From positions 4,405,001 through 4,469,000 of the forward strand of contig NZ_CP048209.1 in the NCBI RefSeq assembly GCF_010119935.1: a stretch of DNA of 64,000 bases, in the 5' to 3' direction. The DNA comes from Paenibacillus lycopersici (GTDB lineage Bacteria; Bacillota; Bacilli; Paenibacillales; Paenibacillaceae). The notes below the pieces were generated by a model that saw only the letters and a program-made list of their open reading frames with translations, was not told the origin of the DNA and ran no database searches. The position numbers were made by a program, and so were the translations under genes. Position 1 is the stretch's first letter, and each line of letters opens with the position of its first letter. Below, one piece after another: positions 26,023 to 34,510 of this stretch.

Positions 26023-27171
26023 TTAAGGTAGATAGTGAAACTTGCCGCCTTCAAGCCGTTTCAGAATGATCGGCATGCCGCTTACGTCCCCTTGCCCGTC
26101 GAACGAATGAAGGCCGGCAACGCCCTGCCACGACTTCGTTCCCTTCAGCGTTTCCGCGAGCTTGGACGGCTCGCGCGTCCCCGCTTTAGTCAGCGCGTAG
26201 GCTAGCAATTGCAGCGCGTCATAGCCTTGGGCGGCCATTTTGCCGGGCTCCGCGCCGTATCTATCCTTATAGCGCCGTACAAATTGCTGAACGGCATCCG
26301 CCTTATCGGTCGGATCGAAGATGGAGGCGACAACCGCTTGCTCCGCCGCTTCGCCCGCCGTTTCCGCCAACGCGGCCGAATCCAATCCGTCTCCGCCAAG
26401 AATCGGCGCTTCCACGCCTGCTTTCCTGAGATCGGAGATCAGCGCGGCCCCTTCGGGCATGGATTCCGCCACGAATACGGCATCGCAGCCGAGCAGCTTC
26501 CATTTGTCAGCCAGGCGCCGCAAATCGTTCAAATCCTTATAGTCCGACACCCGGTCGACGATTTGCGTTCCGTTCCTCTCGGCTTCATCCTCGAACGCGT
26601 TGGCAAGCCCGCGGCCGTACTCGTCGTTCGTATAGAAAATCGCCGCATGACGGTAGCCTTGCGCAAAGGCGAATTTCGCCATGGCGGAGCCGATTTGCTT
26701 ATCGTTCGGAATCAGACGGATGACGCGCTCCATTCCGGAGGCCGTGAGCGCCGGAGCCGTCGAAGAAGGGGCGAGCAGCAGCAGGCCGGCATGATCGTAG
26801 TCTTGGGCCGCCGGGACGGTGACCGCCGAGCTGCGATGGCCGATGACTGCCGTCAGCTTCAAGTTGCCCGAGAACGACTGCGCGATCTCGAGTCCTTCCG
26901 TAACCGAGTTGTTATCGTCCTGCTCGATCAGCTGCAGCCGATGGCCAAGCACGCCATGTTCGTTAATCTCATCGAGCGCCAGCTGTAGTCCTTCGCGAAA
27001 TCCGTCATTGCGGGAGGCGAATGGCCAGGCTACGCCGACGAGGATATCGCCGGTCTGCTTGCGCAGCGCTTGGTCCCGCTCCTGGCTCAAACTGCCTGCT
27101 CGGGAACAGGAAGCGAGGCACATCGTCATAAGCGCCGCTGCGGCGATGAACGCGATTGCTTTCCTTCTCAT
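26023..27171 (-). CDS. Lipoprotein substrate-binding protein (leucine-binding type) heading the cluster
   Basis: A 382-residue type I periplasmic-binding-fold lipoprotein. The lipobox is LASC (Cys22). The two lobes follow (ILVGVAWPFASRNDGFREGLQLALDEIN, then AAIFYTNDEYGRGLANAFEDEAERNG), as in branched-chain amino acid or amide binding proteins. No matching permease genes are near, so it is not part of a normal uptake system here. It is the first gene of the cluster, 15 bases before the HlyD gene. It might bind the exported peptide, sense a signal or give self-protection; all are guesses. AAAAGGAGA precedes the ATG. Confidence 0.85.
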   Translation of the reverse strand: MRRKAIAFIAAAALMTMCLASCSRAGSLSQERDQALRKQTGDILVGVAWPFASRNDGFREGLQLALDEINEHGVLGHRLQLIEQDDNNSVTEGLEIAQSFSGNLKLTAVIGHRSSAVTVPAAQDYDHAGLLLLAPSSTAPALTASGMERVIRLIPNDKQIGSAMAKFAFAQGYRHAAIFYTNDEYGRGLANAFEDEAERNGTQIVDRVSDYKDLNDLRRLADKWKLLGCDAVFVAESMPEGAALISDLRKAGVEAPILGGDGLDSAALAETAGEAAEQAVVASIFDPTDKADAVQQFVRRYKDRYGAEPGKMAAQGYDALQLLAYALTKAGTREPSKLAETLKGTKSWQGVAGLHSFDGQGDVSGMPIILKRLEGGKFHYLP

Positions 27172-27280
27172 CCGTCCGTGTCTCCTTTTGATCGTCTCAT
27201 GCTTGTTCCACTCTACGCGTCGAATGCGAAATTTGTCGTATACCTTAAGTTATATCTGTGCATTTTCCGCATAAAACGCC
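27172..27280 (-). promoter_or_regulatory. Presumed promoter region of the biosynthetic cluster
   Basis: This stretch between a terminator and the first cluster gene is AT-rich and contains minus-strand TATAAC and TATACG boxes. I see no convincing -35 element at proper spacing. The start of transcription for the whole minus-strand cluster must lie here unless read-through from the IS occurs. Confidence 0.4.
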
Positions 27281-27323
27281 AAAAAACCCGAGAATATCGC
27301 CGCATTCGGCCATACTCCCGGGT
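27281..27323 (-). terminator. Strong terminator upstream of the biosynthetic cluster
   Basis: On the minus strand a 12-pair stem (ACCCGGGAGTAT with ATATTCTCGGGT, two G-U pairs) is followed by six T. It would stop transcription coming from the IS region before the cluster. Confidence 0.85.
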
Positions 27324-27339
27324 CCATTGTCCTAACGAT

Positions 27340-28434
27340 CTGCAGCTTTGCAAACTACCTAACACGTGTGGCTGCAACAAGGGAAATGGCTCCTCTTGCA
27401 CTTGAATGAGTCATATAATTCCGGCGTTTTCGCACCTTAAGTTCGAGAGGGCATTTGCAGCGGAAGCAGTCAAAAAACAAAGCAAATCCCCTGCTACCAT
27501 GTAGGTAACACCGTTTTTTAAATGGATTTGTCATGCTTTAGTAGACCAGAATGCGTACGGAAATTTTCGATTTTCCTGCGCCAGGCATAGATGCGCGCGA
27601 TTTGTTTGGCCGTTAAATCTGTTCGGTTCGTCAAGACGCGAATGGCAGGCCATTTCTTACGCGTACCCAAAAAACGGTATTCAACCAAACGCAAGTGGGT
27701 CTTACAGCCGCTTTTCGCATCGACGACTTCGACTGTCGCATCCCGTTTGATCTCCCCGCTGCACTTACGTTCGCGGATGGTGCGAAACTTATTGTTGAAG
27801 CGGATGCGCGACGAAGCGAATGTCGTTCTCGTTCCAAGCGATGTACCGACCGTAATTCACATAGCCGCGGTCAAACACATAGGTGAAATCCGAAGGCTCC
27901 ACCAGCACAGCTAGCACTTCGTCGTCGTTGTCAGAGACGACGGCCGTCGACAGCACCGTCCGCAAGGGATATGACGTTGTCTCATTGACCAATCCTAAGC
28001 TCAGGTGGAGCTTGATGGCGTGAAAATCCTTTGAAACATAGGCCCATTCGGCACGTTTGCTACCGAGGGTAACCATGGAAGAATCGACAGCGGCTAGTCG
28101 TCCAAGCGATCGAAGGCTCACATCGCAGTACATCGTAGCAAGCTTTTTGGCGGCTTGATGACAAAGCTCCTGCAACGATTCCGTCGGCAGTCGCTCGAGT
28201 TTGCGATGCAAACTGGAGGCGCGGATGGAGGACAGTCCCAACCAACGTTGCATCCACGGTGAACTTTCTAAGTGATCGGCCATTTCCTGCAAGGGACAAC
28301 CGCGTAAAATGGCTTCCAGAAAAAGAAGCGAGGTGTTCCCAAACGTCAACTTCTTCGCGTAACGATCCGAAGGGGAACTCTCTTTATTTGTAAAGTTCTC
28401 CACTGCCCGTGGTAGGTTCTTTGCAAAGCTACTG
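27340..28434 (-). mobile_element. Degenerate IS4-family-like insertion sequence with inverted ends
   Basis: The ends 27341-27366 and 28408-28433 are inverted copies of each other with about 21 of 26 positions matching (core AGCTTTGCAAA plus ACCTA and CACG). Between them lies a broken transposase gene. The element is about 1.1 kb. I found no clear target-site duplication. It separates the biosynthetic cluster from the giant LuxR-type regulator. Confidence 0.7.
27518..28403 (-). pseudogene. IS4-family transposase, frameshifted and truncated
   Basis: The upstream part shows DRYAKKLTFGNTSLLFLEAILRG, then AAVDSSMVTLGSKRAEWAY (first Asp of the DDE set) and YVFDRGYVNYGRYI (second Asp, DRGY being typical of IS4). 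That frame stops at 27789 after FVAHPLQQ. Another frame continues with NNKFRTIRERKCSGEI and RTDLTAKQIARIYAWRRKIE, the IS4 C-terminal YREK-like region. It then ends early at 27518. So there is a frameshift near 27790-27800 and the far C-terminus is lost. An open frame to 28478 exists, but its first residues come from the tandem repeat outside the element. Confidence 0.8.
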
Positions 28435-28440
28435 GCCTGC

Positions 28441-28812
28441 GGGAGGTAAAGCTGTCCGAATGACAACTTTATCGGCATTTTTGCTAATCTGCAGCGGATA
28501 AAGCTGCCCGAATGGCAACATTATCTGTATTTTTGCCAGTCTGCAGCGGATAAAGCTGCTCGAATGGCAACTTTATCGACACTTTTGCCGGTCTGCGGCG
28601 GATAAAGCTGCCCGAATGGCAACTTTATCGACACTTTTGCCGGTCTGCGGCGGGTAAAGCTACCCGAATGACAACTTTATCGACATTTTTGCCGGTCTGC
28701 GGCGGGTAAAGCTGCTCGAATGGCAACTTTATCGACACTTTTGCCGGTCTGCGGCGGGTAAAGCTGACTGAATGGCAGCTTTCCCATTTAGCCACGACTT
28801 CTTTGCTATTCT
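28441..28812. repeat. Tandem array of seven 52-bp hairpin-forming units
   Basis: The word AAGCTG (AAGCTA in one unit) recurs at 28449, 28501, 28553, 28605, 28657, 28709 and 28761, exactly 52 bases apart. Each unit holds an inverted repeat, GATAAAGCTGCC and GGCAACTTTATC, around the loop CGAAT, followed by a TTTTGCCGGTCTGCGGCGG segment. The first and last copies are the most diverged. A 13-base sequence AGGTTCTTTGCAA stands on both sides of the array (28414 and 28827). No gene is carried. Confidence 0.92.
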
Positions 28813-28861
28813 GCAGCAGGTGTGTGAGGTTCTTTGCAAGTCTACTGCCTAACGATTTCGT

Positions 28862-31800
28862 TTATTTTCCGTCATCCAGCAGCTTCAGCTTCCTGCCTTC
28901 GATGACGGCTTTGGCGCGGCGGTTGACGTTCATTTTGCTGAAAATACGATTGGTATGCAGCTTCACCGTGCCGACGGCGATGTGAAGCTGCTGGGCGATC
29001 TCCTGGTTGGACAGCCCCAGCGAGATGAGCTGCAGCACCTCCAATTCCCGGTTCGTGAGCGGATCCATCGGCAGCGCCGCGGGCGCATCGGACGGGGGCG
29101 GCAGCGCAGCGACTTCAGCTGGCGCGACGTCGACCGGAGCGAACGCATTCGGATCGGCGCCCACTGGCGCGGCGTCACGTTCCCCGGCTTCGCCCGGCAC
29201 GTAGCGGCTTGGCTCGGCATGACTCGGCATGGCGTCTGTAGGCGAATTGTCGCAGGACAAGGCTGCTGTCGTCCGGCCAACCTCCAGCGGAAAGAGCTTG
29301 AGCAGGAACACCGCTTGCGTCGCCAGCATACGCAGCATGTCAAGCTTGCCGGCGGCAAACGCGCCCGGCTTCGCGTTATTCTCCAGATAGAGCACGGCGG
29401 CAAGCTCGTTCTGGACATAAAGCGGCATACACAGCATGGAGCGGACTTGGCAGCTCATCACGTACGGATCGCGCGCGAACCGCCCGCTTGCGGACGCATT
29501 GTCGAGCAGCAGCGGCTCGCCCGTGTTCGCCGTATACCGGATTGCCGATACGCATACCTCGTCGTACCGCTCCAGCGGCAATCGCTTCCGGTCGGTCACG
29601 CCCTGCTCGCCGATGGCCAGTTCGACTACGAGCCGTTTGGCCTGCTCGAACACGATGCAGCCTTTCTGCGCGCCGGCCTGCTCCAAGACCGTCCGTGCCA
29701 AACGGTCGATCAATATCCGCTGATCCGCCTCGGCCGCCATCGCTTGAAAGGCTTGCTGCACGACATTGAACTCCAGCGCGCCCGGCAAGGCAAGGGGCTC
29801 CGAAGCCGCCGCGTCGGCGGACAAGGCGCTGCCTTCAACGGCTGCCGCCGTCTCCCGTGCGCCCAGCTCCTGGTAATGCGCCGCATACCGTTCGCGAATG
29901 CTGTCGGCTTTGCGCGAGGCTCCCCACTCCCGGTAGAGCGTCAGCGCTTCGATCAAATACCCTTTCGCGATCGTTTCCCGCGCCTGCGACAAATAATGGT
30001 TCACGGCGCATTCGCAGCCGATCGCCGCATGATGCGCATACCCGCTCCGTTTCGCCTCCCGGATCGCCTCGTCGTACAAGCGGCCCGCCTCTTCGCGCTT
30101 GCCGCGAACCCGGGCATATTCCGCTTGCAGCAGCAGCGACTTGTGCCGGACATGCGCTGCGTTCTTGCGCGCCGAACGGCGAAGCCGCTTCAACAATGAC
30201 GCTGCCAATCGTTTGTCGTCAGGCTGGAGCGAATCCCACCTGGATACAAGCTCCAATCCATGGAACAGCTCGAATTCGGAGCGCTGCACGTAATGCGTCG
30301 CATCCTGTGAACGGCTGCCGGCCATAGCGATACCTTGCTGCGCCAATCCGTGACGGCCGAGCAGGAAACCTTCCTGAAGCAGGCATAAGCCATGCAGGAA
30401 CAACAGGTTCGATTCCATGCCGGAACGGCCGATTTGACGAAGCAGCTCGCTGTCCTCCGCGCCTGCTACGGCCCCTGCCTCTTCCTCCGTTCCGCTCATC
30501 GCCTGCGTCCATCGTTCGATCATCGTCAGGCAGGGAAGCAAATATTGATTATGCGTATCGAGCAGCAGCTTCCGATATTCCGGGAGGACCTTCCGCAGCC
30601 GGACGAGCTTTCCCGTCAAATGAAGATTGACGAGCATGATAATGACCGTCTGGCCGACAAAAAACAGATCTCCGGCCTCCAAACCGTAGTCGATCGATTT
30701 CTGCAAACTCGCGCCGAAGTCCCGATAGTCGTCTTCCATGACGAAGAACATGACGCCCATCGTTAAGTAGGCTCTGCACAGAATGGAAGGCTGATTGTAC
30801 GCGAGCGCAATTCGCATCCCATGCGTCAGCGAGGCATGCGCGAGCTTGCGGTCGCCGAACGCCTGGTTGATCGACCCCGCGAAGCTGCCGAACACCGCCG
30901 CGGCTTGGGGAAAGTTGCCGTACTTCAACGAGAGCCTGACGCATTTGTACGTCAGCGTCCGGAACAGCGGCCTGTCGCACATAAATGCCGAGCCCGACAG
31001 CTGCGTCAGCACCTGCAGCGCGAGCGTGACGACGGGATCCGTCACGGACGGCTGCCCCTCGAAACGGCCGACTTTGCGGCGCAGCCGCTCCCTTGTGAAC
31101 AGCGCTTCGGCCAGCTGCCTCCATTTGCCCGATTTCGCCGGCACGCGGAAGCCCAGGTCGCGCAAGCTGCGCATGCCGAGCGCGATCCCTTCCGCCATCC
31201 TGTCCGTATGCAGCATGCTCATCACGACGATGAGCTGTACGCGCATGCTGTCGTACGCATTGCGGGAACGACGGAGCAGCGACGCGGTGAATGCATCGGC
31301 GGAGGACTGCCAGCCGTTCATGTATTCGCATTCCAGCAGATCGACCATCAAGTCGAAGCAGAACCCGTAATCGCGCTCCCAATGCTCCTCTCCGATACTT
31401 GCCGCGGCCGCGCGGAAGTAGACGAGAGCCGCTTCGAATGCGGTAGCCGACTTCGCTTTCCGCCCTGCGCCGGCATTCGCGCGCACGAGACGATCGGCGT
31501 CCTCCGGCCGCATCGCGAACCGGTTGCCTTTATTGAGATGTCCTGCCGCATCGTATAGATGCCGCTCGCGCTTCGCCGGATCGGGATGATCCAGCCAATA
31601 ATTGCCGGCATACCAATGCACCCGTCCGCTTGCTTCGGCATCGAGCATCGCGTTGGCCGCTTCCTGCAGCCGGTCGTGCACGAACCGGAGGCGTACCGCT
31701 TCGCGCGGGAGCTCGCCATTCACCGTTGCTTCGTCCATGCAAGCGATAATTTGCCGATCGATTGCCGGACGCAGCAGCGCGAGCGTCCGTCCCGCCGATT

Positions 31801-32887
31801 CGCTGCGCCAGGAGGCCAGCTGCCCGAGCTCGAATTCGCTCCCCAAGCAGGAGGCTTCCAGCAGCGCCAGACGCGTATCGCCAGGAAGCCGGTCGATGCT
31901 GTCCATCATATAGTCGAAGAGCAGGTCGGCATGCTCCGGATCGCCGCTCGGATCATTTTCGCCCCAATTCCATATCCAGCCCTGTCCGTCGTCGTACCGA
32001 AGCGTCTCTTCTTCCAGGCTCCGGCGCAGCCAGCGCCGGAACAGGAACGGGTTGCCCTGCGATTTCAGAAACAGCGCGTGGGCGATATCGTCGGCGATTT
32101 CCCGATTCACGCCCAGCGTGTCCTTCACGATATGGGTCAACTCGGGGAGCGCGAGCGGCTCCAGCCGAAGCGGCTGTACGGATACGCCGGATGACGCGAT
32201 CGCCTCCAATTCGTCCGCGATTCGGCTCACGCCGGCTTGGTCATAGTCGCGATAAGCGCCGATCAGCAGCAAGCTCTGGCTTAATGGGTCTGTCATGATG
32301 GCGCGGATCATCCGCCACGAAGCCTCGTCCGCCCATTGCAAGTCGTCCATGAACAGCACAAGCGGATGCTTCTGGCGACAGAACACTTGGATGAAGCGGC
32401 GCAGCGCGAACTGGAACCGTTCCATCGCTTCTTCCAGCGGCAATTGCTCGACGGACGCGGGCTGCCCGACGATCCGCTCCATCTCGGGAATGACCTCCGT
32501 AATGACGGCGGCGTTCGCGCCCAGCGCCTGTACGATATCGTTGCGCCACCGATCCAGACTTGGCTTGTCTTCGCTCAGCAGCTGCTCGGTCAGCTCCCGG
32601 AATGCGGCGATGAGCGGAGACATCGGCTTATCCTGCTGCAAGGGCTCGAATTTGCCGGCAATGACGTACGCTTGCCCGAACGCGATCTTGCGCGTCGCTT
32701 CTTGAACGAGCGCGGTCTTGCCGATGCCGGACGGCCCCGACACGCAGATCATCTGCGTCGACCCGAGCGTCGCCCAATGATACGCTTCGGCGATCAGCGC
32801 CGCTTCGCGCTCCCGTCCGTACAGCCGTTCAGACAGTCTGGCGCCGTATCCATTCGTACGCGGCGACAATCGTTCTTCTACTAACAA
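28862..32887 (-). CDS. Giant ATP-binding LuxR-family transcriptional regulator with GAF domain
   Basis: A 1341-residue regulator. The N-terminus is a STAND/AAA-type ATPase: VSGPSGIGKTALVQEA (Walker A, residues 50-58) and HPLVLFMDDLQWADE (Walker B). A long helical, TPR-like region follows (about 500-980). Then comes a GAF domain (DRLARTVLEQAGAQKGCIVFE, SMLCMPLYVQNELAAVLYLE), and last a LuxR helix-turn-helix (LTNRELEVLQLISLGLSNQEIAQQLHI). Such proteins sense a ligand through the helical or GAF parts and activate target promoters. The start is a TTG at 32887 with AGGTGG seven bases upstream. It lies beside the biosynthetic cluster with an IS between them, so it could once have controlled it. Confidence 0.9.
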   Translation of the reverse strand: MLVEERLSPRTNGYGARLSERLYGREREAALIAEAYHWATLGSTQMICVSGPSGIGKTALVQEATRKIAFGQAYVIAGKFEPLQQDKPMSPLIAAFRELTEQLLSEDKPSLDRWRNDIVQALGANAAVITEVIPEMERIVGQPASVEQLPLEEAMERFQFALRRFIQVFCRQKHPLVLFMDDLQWADEASWRMIRAIMTDPLSQSLLLIGAYRDYDQAGVSRIADELEAIASSGVSVQPLRLEPLALPELTHIVKDTLGVNREIADDIAHALFLKSQGNPFLFRRWLRRSLEEETLRYDDGQGWIWNWGENDPSGDPEHADLLFDYMMDSIDRLPGDTRLALLEASCLGSEFELGQLASWRSESAGRTLALLRPAIDRQIIACMDEATVNGELPREAVRLRFVHDRLQEAANAMLDAEASGRVHWYAGNYWLDHPDPAKRERHLYDAAGHLNKGNRFAMRPEDADRLVRANAGAGRKAKSATAFEAALVYFRAAAASIGEEHWERDYGFCFDLMVDLLECEYMNGWQSSADAFTASLLRRSRNAYDSMRVQLIVVMSMLHTDRMAEGIALGMRSLRDLGFRVPAKSGKWRQLAEALFTRERLRRKVGRFEGQPSVTDPVVTLALQVLTQLSGSAFMCDRPLFRTLTYKCVRLSLKYGNFPQAAAVFGSFAGSINQAFGDRKLAHASLTHGMRIALAYNQPSILCRAYLTMGVMFFVMEDDYRDFGASLQKSIDYGLEAGDLFFVGQTVIIMLVNLHLTGKLVRLRKVLPEYRKLLLDTHNQYLLPCLTMIERWTQAMSGTEEEAGAVAGAEDSELLRQIGRSGMESNLLFLHGLCLLQEGFLLGRHGLAQQGIAMAGSRSQDATHYVQRSEFELFHGLELVSRWDSLQPDDKRLAASLLKRLRRSARKNAAHVRHKSLLLQAEYARVRGKREEAGRLYDEAIREAKRSGYAHHAAIGCECAVNHYLSQARETIAKGYLIEALTLYREWGASRKADSIRERYAAHYQELGARETAAAVEGSALSADAAASEPLALPGALEFNVVQQAFQAMAAEADQRILIDRLARTVLEQAGAQKGCIVFEQAKRLVVELAIGEQGVTDRKRLPLERYDEVCVSAIRYTANTGEPLLLDNASASGRFARDPYVMSCQVRSMLCMPLYVQNELAAVLYLENNAKPGAFAAGKLDMLRMLATQAVFLLKLFPLEVGRTTAALSCDNSPTDAMPSHAEPSRYVPGEAGERDAAPVGADPNAFAPVDVAPAEVAALPPPSDAPAALPMDPLTNRELEVLQLISLGLSNQEIAQQLHIAVGTVKLHTNRIFSKMNVNRRAKAVIEGRKLKLLDDGK

Positions 32888-33007
32888 CGGGGAACCACCT
32901 GCCTGTATAATGTGTAGACCATTATAGCATTATCGGTTCTTATCCATGTTAATTCCAGGCAAAAAAATAAACCCTTTCGAACGAAAAATGAACAGATGTC
33001 AGGTATC

Positions 33008-33023
33008 CGTTCATTATTGAACG
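33008..33023. promoter_or_regulatory. Perfect 16-bp palindrome, operator-like
   Basis: CGTTCA TTAT TGAACG reads the same on both strands. It lies 20 bases upstream of the -35 of the MFS gene and 121 bases before the start of the divergent LuxR-type gene. A third TGAAC half-site lies nearby at 32990. Confidence 0.6.
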
Positions 33024-33042
33024 ATTCTCGCCTTTTTAACGA

Positions 33043-33087
33043 TTGAAGATGTTTTGGAACAAAATATAATTATGAACATGAGTTCAT
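33043..33087 (+). promoter_or_regulatory. Promoter and overlapping operator-like palindrome of the MFS exporter gene
   Basis: TTGAAG (33043-33048) and TATAAT (33065-33070) are 16 bases apart, a good vegetative promoter. Directly after the -10, ATGAAC ATGA GTTCAT (33072-33087) is a perfect 6-bp inverted repeat that would cover the transcription start. It shares the TGAAC/GTTCA half-site with the palindrome at 33008, which suggests a repressor binding both. Confidence 0.65.
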
Positions 33088-33117
33088 TATATTATGGCGA
33101 GGTGTTCAGTTACTTAG

Positions 33118-34323
33118 ATGAGTATGCAGACTAAGCGTTATTCTATCTTATTTGCCTTGATGTTATCGGCCTTCTCTGCTCTGGGGCCGTTTACGGTCGA
33201 TATGTACCTGTCGTCGCTTCCGCGAATGGCCGCTGATTTCGGTACGAATGCGTCCACGATCCAGATGAGCCTGACAGCCGGCCTGCTGGGATTAGGCGTC
33301 GGTCAGCTTGTGACAGGACCTATAAGCGATGTTTACGGCAGACGGAGGCCTTTGATCATCTCCATGCTGCTCTATTTGCTGGCTTCCTTGGCTTGCGCAT
33401 TTTCGCCCGGCGTCGGGATATTTATTGCCCTGCGTTTCATTCAAGGATTTGTCGCCTCCGCCGGGCTTGTCATCTCCCGCGCCATCGTTCGCGACCGTTA
33501 CAGCGGCGTCGAGATGGTCCGATTCATGGCATTGTTGACCATTATCAGCAATATCGCGCCCTTGGTTTCACCTACCGCCGGCAGCCTGGTGACCACGTTT
33601 ACTTCATGGATCGGCGTATTTGTCTTTTTGGGATTGCTGGGGCTTTTCTTAAGCGGCATGACCATGTGGGGAATCAAAGAAAGCTTGCCTGTCGAGCGGC
33701 GTGTCCCGGGCAGCTTGGCGGAAGTGCTGAGAAACTATGGCGCTTTGCTTCGGAATCGGAGCTTTATGGGCTTTGCGCTTGTCAACGGCATTTTGTTCGC
33801 GGGCGTGTTCGCTTACGTTGCAGGTACACCGTTTATATATCAGAACATGTACGGCATATCCCCGCTGTTTTCAGTTCTGTTTGCCTTGAATGGTCTCGGT
33901 ATCATCTTGGGATCGCAATTCGTCAAACGGCTCGCCGGACGGATGGATGAACGGCGGATTTTCCGGATCGGGCTGCTGTTGGCTTTTGTAGCTGCCGCCG
34001 TGATCCTCATCGAGGTTTTGGCTCATGGGCCATTCTTTGCTTTGTTCCTTGCCATCTTCTTGTTTGCGGCATCGATCGGCATCGTCGGCCCGATTTCCTT
34101 TACGTTGGCGATGGAATCGCAAGGACATATCGCAGGGAGCGCTGCCGCGATATTAGGCTCGCTGCAATTTGCACTGGGGGCTGTTGCTTCTCCACTCGTC
34201 GGGCTTGCGGGAGAAAACGCCGCTTGGCCTTTCGGAGTCACGATTTTCATGACGAGCATGCTTGCCTCCGTCGCCTATGTCATCTTGGTGAAAAGACCGG
34301 CTCCGGCTGCGCAATTTAATTAG
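33118..34323 (+). CDS. Bcr/CflA-type MFS multidrug exporter
   Basis: A 401-residue transporter with twelve hydrophobic segments. Features of the drug/H+ antiporter family are visible: LGPFTVDMYLSSLPRMA in helix 1, GQLVTGPISDVYGRRRPL (motif A between helices 2 and 3) and RFIQGFVASAGLVISRAIVRD (motif C-like region). Bcr/CflA members export antibiotics such as bicyclomycin or chloramphenicol. The substrate here is unknown. GAGGTG lies 14 bases before the ATG, a long spacing. Palindromic sites in front of it suggest repression. Codon use looks somewhat more AT-rich than the neighbouring cluster. Confidence 0.9.
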   Translation: MSMQTKRYSILFALMLSAFSALGPFTVDMYLSSLPRMAADFGTNASTIQMSLTAGLLGLGVGQLVTGPISDVYGRRRPLIISMLLYLLASLACAFSPGVGIFIALRFIQGFVASAGLVISRAIVRDRYSGVEMVRFMALLTIISNIAPLVSPTAGSLVTTFTSWIGVFVFLGLLGLFLSGMTMWGIKESLPVERRVPGSLAEVLRNYGALLRNRSFMGFALVNGILFAGVFAYVAGTPFIYQNMYGISPLFSVLFALNGLGIILGSQFVKRLAGRMDERRIFRIGLLLAFVAAAVILIEVLAHGPFFALFLAIFLFAASIGIVGPISFTLAMESQGHIAGSAAAILGSLQFALGAVASPLVGLAGENAAWPFGVTIFMTSMLASVAYVILVKRPAPAAQFN

Positions 34324-34397
34324 CTTTCATTCGTTAGCTCCCTTCGCTTTGCGCTTCGGCCGCTAACCGGATCCTTCTTTCAAAAAATGAATACCTA

Positions 34398-34442
34398 TAA
34401 AAACGGCAGCATCAAACTCTTCGCAGAGCTTGATGCTGCCGT
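34398..34442 (-). terminator. Long hairpin terminator between MFS and alcohol dehydrogenase genes
   Basis: A 13-bp perfect stem (34403-34415 with 34430-34442) holds an inner CTCT/AGAG stem. A T run follows on the minus strand. It serves the dehydrogenase gene and may also stop transcripts from the MFS gene. Confidence 0.8.
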
Positions 34443-34510
34443 AATTCGTTATTCGTAATTCGTTATTCGTAATTCGTTATTCGTAATTCGTTGTTCGTTA
34501 TTCGTTATTC
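34441..34510. repeat. Heptanucleotide tandem repeat at the end of the alcohol dehydrogenase gene
   Basis: The plus strand carries about nine copies of a 7-base unit (ATTCGTT, ATTCGTA and close variants). The last codons and the stop of the dehydrogenase gene (Asn-Asn-Glu-stop) are part of the array. So the array overlaps coding and non-coding sequence. Confidence 0.85.

Noticed and set aside
28441..28812. CRISPR array
   Set aside because: The 52-bp units are contiguous with no unique spacers, and no cas genes are nearby.
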